Source: Tetracentron sinense
Lineage: Eukaryota > Streptophyta > Magnoliopsida > Trochodendrales > Trochodendraceae
Assembly: GCA_015143295.1 (NCBI GenBank)
Contig: CM026561.1
Span: 41,668,875 to 41,732,874, forward strand
DNA: 64,000 nucleotides
Direction: 5' to 3'
Shown: piece after piece, positions 39,097-49,429 of the stretch
How positions within the stretch are numbered: the first letter of the stretch is position 1
Layout: the number at the start of each line of letters is the position of its first letter
Notes under the pieces: generated by a model
What the model saw: only the letters and a program-made list of their open reading frames with translations
Databases searched by the model: none
What the model was told of the DNA's origin: nothing
Position numbers and translations under genes: made by a program

Positions 39097-40800
39097 CAAC
39101 AAACCCGTCTGGCCTTACCACTACCCATATTTCCAAAAAAGTGAAATCGAGAAGATTGTGCACGAAATGCGAAACGCAGGAGTAATTCGTCCCAGCACCA
39201 GCCCCTACTCATCACCAGTACTTTGGTTCGCAAAAAAGACGGTACATGGCGTATGTGTGTCGACTACAGCGCTTTGAATGACATCACAGTTAAGGACAAA
39301 TATCCGATTCCAGTGGTACATGAATTGTTGGACGAGTTACATGGGTCTCAATTTTTTACAAAGTTGGACTTGCGATCAGGGTACCATCAGATCAGGGTCC
39401 ATGAGGAGGACATTCCAAAAACGGCATTTCGCACACACAAAAGGCACTACGAGTTCTTAGTGATGGCCTTTGGCCTCACCAATGCTCCATCAACGTTTCA
39501 ATGCCTAATGAACAACGTCTTTCGAGAACACTTGAGAAGTTTATTTTAGTCTTCTTTGATGACATCCTCATTTTATAGTGCCGATTGGAACACACACTTG
39601 CATCATGTGACCCTCGCCCTAGAGCTACTACAACGTCACAGGTTATTCGTCAAGTGGTCAAAGTGCAATTTTGGGAGCACTAGCGTCAAATATTTGGGCC
39701 ACATAATCTCCTCCTGATGGAATGAGAGCCAACCCAAACAAAATATCATAAATGGCGGACTGGCCAGAACCACGCAACATCAAGAGCCTACGCGGTTTCC
39801 TCGACTTGACTGGGTATTATAGGAAGTTCATCTATCAATATGGAAAAATCAGTAGTCCATTCACGGGCTCTCCTCAAGAAAGACGACTTCCACTGGAATG
39901 AAGACGCCTTCCAAGCCTTCAAAGCATTAAAAGAAGCTATGACACAAGCCCCCGTTTTAGCGCTACCCGACTTCTCAAAAACCTTCATCATCAAGTGCGA
40001 TGCTTCCGGAACGGGGATTGGTAGTGTCCTCATGCAGCAAGGCCGTCCTATTGCTTTCCTTAGTAAGGCTTTAACTGGAAAGAGCCTTGGTTACTCAACC
40101 TACGAGAAGGAATTGTTAGCTTTGGTGCATGCAATTGACAAGTTGCGTCCTTATCTCTTGGGCCATCATTTTATTGTTAGAATTGATCATATCAGTCTCA
40201 AACATCTTCTTGATCAGGGTATCATTACCCCAGCCCAACAAAAATGGTTAACCAAGCGCATGGGGTATGACTTTGAAATTGTTTATAAGAAAGGTGTGGA
40301 GAACAAGGTGGCTAATGCCTTATCTCGACGATTTGAACAGGGTGCATTGCTTACCATGTCACGAGCCACTTGGGGAGGCATTGAAGAGCTTAAAAATGCC
40401 TACAAGGATGACCCATCACTGCTTAATCTGATCCACCGCATCACTATCAACAAGGAAGAGGTCCCACATTACTCCTTTCACGATGGGGTACTACGGCGAA
40501 AGAATTGTTTGGTTCTACCTTCAATGGCACCAATCCGTATGAAGATCTTATGGGAATTGCATAACTCACCTACAGCAGGCCACTCAGGCTACAAGAAGAC
40601 TCATGAAAGAATTGTGTGCACATTCTATTGGAGTGGAATGAAGTCCGAAGTCAAAAAGTATGTAAAAGAATGCGACATATGCTAAAGGAGTAAATCAGAA
40701 ATTTTGCAATCCCCCGGTCTCCTGCAGCCATTGTCCATTCCCACACAAATATGGACCGATATCACTATGGACTTTATTGATGGCTTGCCAAAGTCGCAAG
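39097..40800 (+). pseudogene. gypsy reverse transcriptase, RNase H and integrase N terminus
   Basis: RT motifs run from 39130 ([20 protein letters not shown]) through a frameshift near 39225 to [14 protein letters not shown] and the active-site block FFDDILI (about 39552-39575), which lies after a stop. RNase H follows from 39840 (KCDASGTGIGSVLMQQ, YSTYEKELLALVHAI). The integrase HHCC zinc region ends CDIC at about 40682, followed by a stop. The integrase core is then interrupted at 40806 by a solo LTR. Confidence 0.88.
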
Positions 40801-40805
40801 GGTAT

Positions 40806-43344
40806 TGTAGTGACCCAAATTTAGTTCTTCAGCATTCGTGCCATTTATATGAATTTCTTGGAATATGTGTCCGATTTTAAATGCATGTGTTCGTATGAGA
40901 ATTAATGTGAGATGCCTAGATGAAGTAACCCCTTATATAATAATAAAAATGATTAACTTATTATTATTATTATTAAATTAAAATTTTCGGGTTTAAGGGG
41001 TCACTTCATTGCCTAATATTAGGTTAAGGTATCTATTTTCTAACTTCTAGGAGTCTAGGGTTCAAACCTTGGGTTCTCAGTATTAACTCAAATGTTTTAG
41101 GGTTCGCTTTTACCTTCATCCAACTTGATGAGACAGTTTGACCTCCATAGACTTGAAATTAGGACTTGTCTATTAGAAAAGAAATTGTTCCCTTTTGAAT
41201 AACGGTTCCAACACAAGTTGAATAGTCCAATTCCGATAACCGAGTCAAAATTTAAGGGCAAATTACCGGAGCAAAATTCATAAAAAAATAAAGGGATCCG
41301 ACCGATCGGCCAATTAGTGCCGATCGATCGGTGGCGGTTGGGATCGATCGGCCAAACTCGCTGATCGATCGGTGGGCACTGAGAATTGTGTGAAAACGCT
41401 GATTTTTGACTTTTTAAGTTCTCTTGAGTCCCCAAACTCTATAAATACCCCCTCTAACTCGTGAATTAGGTTTCCTAGAGCCTCATAAACATAAAGAAAT
41501 AGTTAAAAGAGATAGATCTAAATAAGAACGAGAATATAAGCAAGATCTATGAATTTCTATTATCCTTGATGTATCGTTTCATGAATGACTAAAGTAAGAT
41601 GTGAATACCATGAATAGGATGTAAATAACGATCCTTAGTCCTCAATATCTTGAATATTAATCTAAAAGAAGAATTAAAATAGATAGATTTAAGTAAGAAT
41701 GTGAAGATAAGTAAGATCTATAAATTGCTATTATCCCTGATTTATTGTTTTATGAATGGTTAAAGTAAGATGTGAATAACATGATTAGGATGTGAATAAC
41801 CATGTTTATATTTTGTTTATGCTTCAACAAGGGGATTGAGAATTTATGATGGATGTATTGGATATATGAGGAGGAATGGATGAATTTATGAAGTTGAATG
41901 AAATGTATAAAAGAATTGAATGATGGATGTGAACTCTTTGTGATATTAGGGTTACATGATAGTGTGATTTTGGAGATGCTTGATGAGATTTAGGTATGTA
42001 TTCATGATTTTAATCTTGATTAAAAATGCGTTATTGATATTTAAATTAAATGTGAATTATGCATATTGAAAATAAATTGTGATTAAAGTCTGTTAAATTA
42101 TTGGAAATATGAATGTTGTTTTATGTTTATTTTTATGTTGTTATACGTGATATATTGTTAGGTAAAGGAACCTTTGATGAGAGTCTTACTTGCCTAGGTC
42201 TGGTTAACATAGTGGAATGAGACGTTATGATGAGATTTCCTATGGCCTTTGACTGACAGTCTTAGGTATAATTTAACCAAGATAATATTATCGTGCACTC
42301 ACTCAAGATAATGAATATGTACAAACATGATAAAAAGTAAGATTACAAGTATTATACAAGTATACACGAAAGCGATGAATGCATGATTGAGTTTTGCACT
42401 GCCCGTACCAACAAGCCTAAGATCAAGGCAAGACAAGCCGTATGCACCGGATAGTGTGCAGACAAGCCGTATCCACCGGATAATGTATAGAGAATCCGTA
42501 TGCACCGGATAATGTGCAGATAAGCCGTATACACCAGAAAATGTGTAAACCATGTGGTACTTCGGTAAGTAGGGTATATGTTAATCTCTACCCAATATAT
42601 GGGGTAGAGTTATTTTAAGTTATTGCACAGTGCATGTTGTTTGATTTATTCACGAAAAAAAAGATAAGTCAGAAAAGTAAGGAAAGAAAGATAAGTCAAG
42701 AAAAGTAAGACAAGTCAAGTAATAAGATAAGCAAAAGATAAGTAAGAAAGATAAGTACAAGTGAGCACATGAAATAATTAAAAAGAAAAGATGTTTCCAC
42801 ACTCTGATTTATGTATGTGAATTGAAATTGAATTGTTACTTGTATGCATGTTATCGTTATGATATTGTTTACTATGGATTGTTATATACGCGGAGTAACT
42901 TGTTATTCAGGCGATAACTTTGTTGTCGGCAAGTTCGAGATTTGATAAGTGTGCCCAGGAGCCTTGAGTTGAAGAGGAGTATGTAAAGGAAGATCTTGCA
43001 GGTGATAATTCCGTAGAGGGACGAGATTTCGATGGATGGTCTTACTATTATTTTAGTTTATTAGAAATTGTTTAAATTTCAGAGAGATTGTAATTGATTT
43101 ATTATGGATTTATGTTTTGATTTAATGGATGGTCGAAAATCACGAGGATGATTCAGATTATGTTTGTTAAGTTTAATTACAAATTTTAATTGATGTTTAG
43201 TTGAGGTATTAAATGTTGTTCCATTGAAGAAATTTTCTAGTCCATAATTTAGTGTGCCTTTGTTGCTTCTAACAAGATGGTATGATAAGTAAGTCACATG
43301 CCAAAGATCTCACATTCTCCTAGGGGGGATTTTGGGGCGTGACA
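40806..43344 (+). mobile_element. Solo LTR, 2.5 kb, inside gypsy integrase
   Basis: Starts TGTAGTGACCC, ends GGGGCGTGACA, with a perfect duplication GGTAT (40801-40805 and 43345-43349). Same LTR family as 6512-8689 judging by both termini. Contains palindromic gatcgatcggcc repeats (41293-41372) and a minisatellite at 42425-42545. Confidence 0.87.
42425..42545. repeat. Minisatellite, about 29-bp unit, four units
   Basis: Repeats of the form acaagccgtatgcaccggat followed by a.tgtgcag. The minus-strand open frames over it are a by-product of the repeat. Confidence 0.85.
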
Positions 43345-44371
43345 GGTATGATGTTATTTTTGTAGTAGTGGACCGCTTCTCCAAATACGCACACTTTGTG
43401 TCATTATCTCATCCATAAACTGCGGCCAGTGTAGCAGATGCCTTCATAAAAAACATTTTAAAGTTGCACGGCATGCCAACCTCAATTGTAAGCGATCATG
43501 ATACCATATTTCTTAGCACATTTTGGAAGGAGCTATGGTGGCTACATGGAACACAATTGAGAATGAGCACATCTTATCATCCCCAAACCGATGGGCAAAC
43601 AGAGGTGGTGAACTGAACACTCAAGACATATTTGCGTTGTTTCACTAGCACTAAACCCAATCAATGGGCCAAATGGTTAGCATGGGTAGAGTGGTGGTAT
43701 AACACCACTTATCATGAAGCTACAAAGATGTCACCATATGAAGTAGTTTATGGGTAGCCACCTACAACTCTTGTGCTATACGACGGCAATTCATTGGTCC
43801 ATCATGTTGATATTGAGCTACGGAATCGTGACACCATTCTTCGAACTCTTAAGGAGAATTTGCAAGGGGCTCATGAATGGATGAAAATACAGGCTGATAA
43901 GAAGCGCACTGAACAAGAATTCCAGGTGGACGATTGGGTGTTTTTACGCTTGCAACCATACTGACAATTATCAATGGCCCTCCGACACTCGGTCAAATTA
44001 GCTCCGCGCTTTTTCGGGCCGTACAAAATCGTAAGACGTATCGGCCCAGTTGCATATAAGCTTGACTTACCTGAAGGGTCCCGTATACATCCCGTTATTC
44101 ATGTATCTTGGCTTAAAAGGATGGTGGGCTCTCACACGGTTACTTCTACTCACCTACCTCATATTAACGAAGCGGGTATCATTCAAGTTGCATTGTTTGC
44201 CATTTTGGACTATCGAATAGTGAAACGTCGTAACCAAGCAATCACAGAGGTCTTTGATTCAATGGATTGGCACAGCACCAGAAGACGCCATATGGGAAGC
44301 ATGGCACATGATCCAACAACGCTATCCGGACTTCAGCCCTTGAGGGCAAGTGCTGTTCAAGGGTGGGAGAA
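43345..44371 (+). pseudogene. gypsy integrase core, GPF/Y tail and chromodomain remnant
   Basis: Resumes the integrase core right after the solo LTR (VVVDRFSKYAHFV; later [13 protein letters not shown] followed by a stop). The C-terminal block [21 protein letters not shown] (from about 44010) leads to HVSWLK. A chromodomain-like piece ([13 protein letters not shown], then [13 protein letters not shown] after a frameshift) closes the element. Chromodomains steer integration to chromatin in this clade. Confidence 0.85.
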
Positions 44372-45772
44372 TGTTGTGCACCTTGCCTGATGCTAATGCA
44401 CAATACACAATGCACATCAGTCTACAAAATCTTCTCTTAAATATTTTCTTATTCTCTTCAATAACTGAATCCTTGATTCGGCTAAAGTTGCTAGGTTAGA
44501 TAGGTATTTTAAGATAGAAAGTCTTTTAAGTTAGAAAGTCATAAAGTCGCTTGAATTTTTTTATTTTTTTTTATGAACAAAAGTCCCTTGAGTTAGAAAG
44601 TCTTTTTAAGTTAGAAAGTCCTTTGCCAATAAATTGTAGCAGCTCTGTTGAGAGTAGGAGTATTGCATAATCAATTGTTCCTCGTGAACTAAGCATGGTT
44701 CAAAATATCGGTATCGGTCGCCGTATCAGTAAGTCCAAAATAGGATACGTATCGGTAGGATACGACAGAAAAATTCAGGATACGCTAAAAAAAGCTTGGA
44801 TACGCAAGGAAAAACTTGGATATCTTGCATAAAACTTTTTTTAATGCAAATATAAGCTAAAAACAAACTAAATGAAGGCCTCTAACTACATTTATAATCA
44901 TACATATGAGAGTTAACAAATTTATGTTAAAAAAAGCGTGCATGCTGATAAATATGTATGAAAATACAAACCATAGTTACTTAACCAAGTGATAGAAGTT
45001 CACTTGCATTCATAAATAAAAAATATGAAAACACATAGACCCTTGTATTCATAAATCAAATTACATACATGATAGAAGCTCAATACCACATTGAGCTTCG
45101 TGCCGGCTCATACTCTATCATTGTGGGATCAGGAATTGAGTAGAGTGATACATTATAAGTGCTCCACACATGATGACACCATTGTGTCCAAGTCATCATC
45201 GTGTGGTACATGCCCAAGTACATTTGTACATATGTCTGCTGCTGAGTCGTGATTTGTCCATAATTGTCAGTCGAAGACTGGGACTGAGCATCATAACCAG
45301 TGGCTCCTGATAAGTAGGGTTGGGTTGGGGCATCATAACTAGTGGCTCCAGATAAATAGGGCTGGGCTAGGGCATCATAACCAGGGGGATAACCTTATTT
45401 ATATATTAATATCTAAAGTAAATGAAAGTAAAATCAAGTTAAAATCATTTACTTCAATAATATATTATGTAAATAAATTGTGTATCGGGTCTGTATTGTG
45501 GATCCTAGGAAAGAGAAAAAAAATTAACTGAAAAATCTCTGTATCGAGTGTATCGGGCCTTTATCGGCCCATGGAGTTTTTTTTCCAACGTACCAATGTA
45601 TCGGGTAGCTCCAAATAGGATACGTATTGGCCTGTATCGGTCGATACGTATCGATATTTTAAACCATGGAACTAAGGAGGTCTACGGCCACCTTGAATCG
45701 GCCATCTCTCTTATCTCTTCTTTTTATTAATTTTTTGAGTTTGAATTCAATACGAGCGTAAGGGTCGTATCA
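44372..45772 (+). repeat. 3' LTR of the gypsy element, split by a transposon
   Basis: Starts TGTTGTGCACC and ends GTCGTATCA. Compared with the 5' LTR it has an extra block of about 75 bp repeating the gttagaaagtc motif (44520-44625) and the 975-bp insert at 44694. Confidence 0.9.
44694..45668 (-). mobile_element. DNA transposon in the gypsy 3' LTR (hAT-like)
   Basis: Ends are CATGGTTCAAAATATCG and, reverse-complemented, CATGGTTTAAAATATCG, with a perfect 8-bp duplication GAACTAAG (44686-44693 and 45669-45676). Both ends are dense in tatcgg motifs. On the minus strand 45085-45390 stays open for about 100 codons (for example MTWTQWCHHVWSTYN). I take this to be a leftover transposase C terminus, which is an inference. 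Confidence 0.85.
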
Positions 45773-46094
45773 CTCTCAAACTAGGGTTTGTCTCCTTATT
45801 CTTCCTGCATCGAAGAAACCTTGTTCCACTGAAATCTTCTCAGCATCCGGTAACAGTCTGAGTTTTTCAAGATTGAGTTCACTCGAAATGCTTCCGTCAC
45901 ATACAGCATGTATTTTTTCTTAAACCCTAGAACCCGGATAGGAATTTCTAGAATCAAGGATGTTAGCTGCTTCAGGGCTTTCGAGGTTGTCCGATGCAAA
46001 GGAGAGATGAACACTCATCGAATATGTTGGAATGCAGTGTATTTACACCGTTTTGATCATAATTTGATTACATTTTGTAGGTTTTCTCGAGAAC

Positions 46095-46770
46095 ACCATG
46101 TTTGCAGTGGCATTCAAGGCCTGAATAATAGGAATTGTATGTATACCGGAGGATTGGCATGTTGGTGTCACAAGAGAAGGCGGTTTCTTTAAGCATCTAA
46201 ACAGGACTCTCCTTTGTCGAAAGGGAGCAGACCCTATCGAGACTCTGTAAGTCAAAATATCCATCTTTTAAAAAATAAAAATCTACAACTTTCATACCTG
46301 AATGCAGGAATTCATGCTTCCATTTATATATGCAAGTGATCGTGCATATCAAATTGCACAATACATTTCATTATAGGCACATGTTTGTGCATTTCTATGT
46401 ATTTTAGCCGGTGCTTTTGTTTAACAGGATTCTTGAGAAGGAACAAATTACTATGATTGTTAGTGTTACATTTTTCATGTAGTGATGTTTAGGTTAGAAG
46501 GGAAAACTGCCCGTGTTGTTTGCTTTCATTCTGGACTTGTCAAAGGGATGTTTGTCTAATTCATACCTGTAAACAGAGTTCGATGCAGAAGAGGTATGCA
46601 ATGTTCTCGACATCAGCTAGCGATGTGACTGGCCAAAGCAAGTTGGAAAGCCAACCCAAACTACCCCCATCTTAAAAAGACCTTCAGAAGAACAAATCGC
46701 AGACATGAGAATCCTCAGCACGCTTGCTAAGTACTTGTGGTTGCAAGATAACCTGGAATTCCGTTTGAGA
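46095..46770 (+). pseudogene. 5' remnant of an ABCB25/ATM3-like mitochondrial ABC transporter gene
   Basis: At 46705-46770 one frame reads IADMRILSTLAKYLWLQDN then LEFRLR, matching the segment just before the first membrane helix of plant ATM3/ABCB23-25 half transporters (from memory of the family). These export sulfur- and glutathione-linked compounds for cytosolic iron-sulfur assembly. Upstream, MFSTSASDVTGQ (46601) resembles the presequence junction but is in another frame, with stops at about 46671 and 46705. An earlier possible exon at 46095-46250 (GLNNRNCMYTGG) is also shifted. Homology ends at 46770, where a dispersed repeat begins. No transmembrane or nucleotide-binding domain is present. 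Confidence 0.5.
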
Positions 46771-46910
46771 TAGATATCATGAGAATTTAAAAAAAATTGA
46801 GGTTTATAGTAGAAAGAAAGCAAAGGATCAAGAGTACACTTACTGTTTTTAAAGAAAAAATCAAAATTAATCTTAAACACATTTGAGATAAATGAGCATA
46901 AGAATGTGCT
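46768..46910. repeat. Dispersed repeat shared with 62775-62925
   Basis: The segment from agatatcatgaga.tttaaa through cacatttgagataaatgagcataagaatgtgc occurs at both places with about 10 percent differences. It truncates the ABC-transporter remnant. Class unknown. Confidence 0.75.
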
Positions 46911-47278
46911 GATTATAACCAGACTAGAATCCCCTTCATGCAGTTTATAACCAGACTAGAATCCCCTTCCACCAACAGTTCGCATACCCCTTTTTCCCGA
47001 AAAAGAACCGAGTCCTCTCCCGAGTGCTCAGCTCTCAGCTACCAGGCTGTTCCACCCTACTTCAATTTTCTGAGTGTAGTCAAAATGTCGCATAAGAAAT
47101 GCCTAGGCCACCATCTCGCCTAGCCATGATCCCTATCACCTAATCAAGATCTAGGTGGGCAGACAAATTATTTTGATAATTTTCCCCAAAAAAGTAAATT
47201 TTGGTTGCCGAGGTGTTGCCTGAACCCAACTAAAACCAGGCCTGTTTTTCCTCCTTTAAACTCCAACGAATCCATCTC
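46911..47278. other. Intergenic, nothing recognised
   Basis: Includes a 21-bp direct repeat (accagactagaatccccttc at 46919 and 46950). I see no gene. Confidence 0.5.
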
Positions 47279-48864
47279 TCATCTCAACCCAACTAAAACC
47301 AGGTTTTTATGAACCCCCTTCTCCTTCAATGCCTTCCTCACATTCTCAACCCTTTCCCACTCTCCATCCGCAGTGTAAATATTTGACAGAGTCACAAAAC
47401 CTCCGGGCCTCTTCAACTCCATCGCTAGAATCATCTCCACCATCTCTTTAGCTAGATCACTTCTTCCATGGATTCTACATCCATTGAAAAAGGCTCCAGC
47501 AATTGAATCTGTAACTTCCATTGGCATTGCCTTCACCAGTTCATAAGTTTCTACCCACCCTCCCACAATGGCACAGAAGATTGATTATGCAGGCGTAATG
47601 TTCTTTGCTGAAGTCAACTCTATAATTCTCTTTCATAGACCTAAAAATCTCCAGACCCTTCTCAACCAAACCACCATGGCTGCAAGCAGAAAGAAGGCAA
47701 GTGAAAGTGACTTGGTTGACATGCATACCTTCTCCCTCTATTCTCTCAAACAGTCGGATCGAAGCATCAACCATACCATGCTTCCCATAACAACCAATCA
47801 TGGCATTCCATGATGCAACATTTTTTATCGCAATCTGGTCAAAAACATTCCTAGCTTCTTTCACGCTTCCACATTTCAAGTACATGTCAATAAGTGCAGT
47901 TGCAGTGAAGATATTGATATCAAGACCCATTCTGTAGATCAGGCCATCAAGTTGTTTCCCTCTATGTAACGAGCCAGTACATCCATACGCAGGGAGCAGT
48001 CCAGCAACTGTTACTGAATTGGGTTTAAGTCCCATGACCAGCACGTCTCTAAACAACTCCATAGCTTCGGCATTTCGATGGTTTTGGGTAAAACCTGAAA
48101 TCATAGCATTCCAAGTAACCAAATCATGAACAAATCCTTCTCTCTTCATTCTAGAGAAGAGCTCAAAAGCTCCATTGCAATCTCAATTCTGAGCATAACC
48201 AGCTATAATGGCATTCCAAGTGAAGTCATTGGGTTCCAAACCTTCTGATTTCATCCGCTCGAAAAGGATAAGTGACTGCTTCAGCATTCCCCTATGGGAG
48301 TACCCACAAATCATGGATGTCCAAGAAGCAACATCTCTCTCGGGTATTTTGTCAAACAGTTGAAGAGCAAAATCTAGGTTGCCACATTTACAATATATAT
48401 CAATCAGAGCATTTGCCACAGAAACATCAGATTCTAAGCCCATTCTACTTATCATACTGTGGATTTCCTTACCCTGATTTATATCCATCAGACCCACACA
48501 GGCTTTTAGGACACAACAGAAGGTGAACTTGTTATTCCTCCATCACCAAGAAGTACCTAATTGCATCCTCACAGTTCCCCTGGAATGCCGAAGCCGACGA
48601 GATCATCCAGTTCCATGCAAAAACAGTTGGTTTTCGTATCCTTTCAAAGACCAGCTTTGCAGAATTGACATCCCCACAAGCTGCATACAATCCTACGAAC
48701 TTTGAGTACAGAGACTCAGAGTTCATGTCCATTCCAGTAGCCAATAGATGGCCATGGATCAGCTTGCCTGGTTGCAAGGCCTTTGCTTTCATGCAGCTCT
48801 GCAACAGGAGGGACCCCATATGATCCAAAGACACGTTATTTGACGACAACAAAGGCTTCCTCAT
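47279..48864 (-). pseudogene. PLS-class PPR gene with three disabling lesions
   Basis: Single-exon, E-type PPR protein resembling the At5g59600 group (from memory); length 1586 bp, about 528 codons, matches that family. Repeats are clear, for example IHGHLLATGMDMNSE, ANALIDIYCKCGNLDFA and TALIDMYLKCGSVKEA, and the C terminus looks E-domain-like (GRSDLAKEMVEMILAME). Lesions: a frameshift near 48530 after FLVMEE, a TGA at 48183-48185 inside AQN-DCNGAFELF, and a frameshift near 47550-47566 (CGRVG / GGWVETYEL). Sequencing error could explain one of these, hardly all three. It is divergent from the dioxygenase gene, with 565 bp between starts. Confidence 0.85.
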
Positions 48865-49322
48865 TTTCAGATGAAGAATCTCTCGACCAATGCCATTTAT
48901 AATCTATATCCATGCACTTATTATAACCCCCTTTATCATGATAAGAATCCAATTGACAGATTTGCTGACAACAGATTGGTACAGAGCAATTGCATATTTA
49001 CCCATTCTAGTAACAAATCAACACCATCTTCAACTAATAAAATAAAAAAAATTAGCTTTCTTTGGCACTTTTAAGAACAAAACCTATGCTCAAAATGCAG
49101 CATGTTACTCAAATTTTTAGAACTTAATTAGAAATTACTAATTAAGCTCCTAAGTTTAGAAAGATTGGACATAGCATTGTCATTAGTGTTTTTGTAAACA
49201 ATTTTTCTAAAGCAGTGTATTTGCAAAATAAGCTAAACTCAGCATCTGACTTGCTAACTTCCTTTAATTTATTAACCGGTGCCAAGTCAGCAATAGGGAT
49301 TAAAAACAGCCACATTACCGGT
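48865..49322. other. Intergenic between the PPR pseudogene and the dioxygenase gene
   Basis: AT-rich, no ORF or repeat family recognised. Would contain the dioxygenase promoter. Confidence 0.5.
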
Positions 49323-49337
49323 ATTTGACGGTCAAAT
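49323..49337. promoter_or_regulatory. Inverted W-box palindrome upstream of the dioxygenase
   Basis: ATTTGACGGTCAAAT is a perfect 15-bp palindrome about 93 bp before the ATG. It contains two TTGAC cores, the binding core of WRKY factors, in inverted orientation. Function is inferred only. Confidence 0.4.
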
Positions 49338-49429
49338 AATTTTGTTTTGGCAATTGAAGACTTCTTGAGTATGGGGGCTTCTGTGGGAATTTCGATCTTC
49401 TTCTTCTGGGCAAACGGTAAGTTTTGGAT

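Larger units (their letters stand above)
33918..45772 (+). mobile_element. Ty3/gypsy chromovirus-type retrotransposon, degenerate and multiply invaded
   Basis: LTRs at 33918-34242 (325 bp) and 44372-45772 (about 426 bp plus a 975-bp insert). Target duplication CTCTC at 33913-33917 and 45773-45777. Primer site TGGTATCAAAGC at 34245-34256; polypurine tract aagggtgggaga before the 3' LTR. Domain order is gag, protease, RT, RNase H, integrase, chromodomain remnant, as in Ty3/gypsy. Short LTRs plus a chromodomain remnant suggest the Reina-like lineage (inference). Every coding domain has stops or frameshifts, and three younger insertions split the element, so it is inactive. Confidence 0.93.

Noticed and set aside
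42299..42553. Two overlapping minus-strand open frames with repeated VYTLSG-like peptides
   Set aside because: Produced by the 29-bp minisatellite inside a solo LTR.
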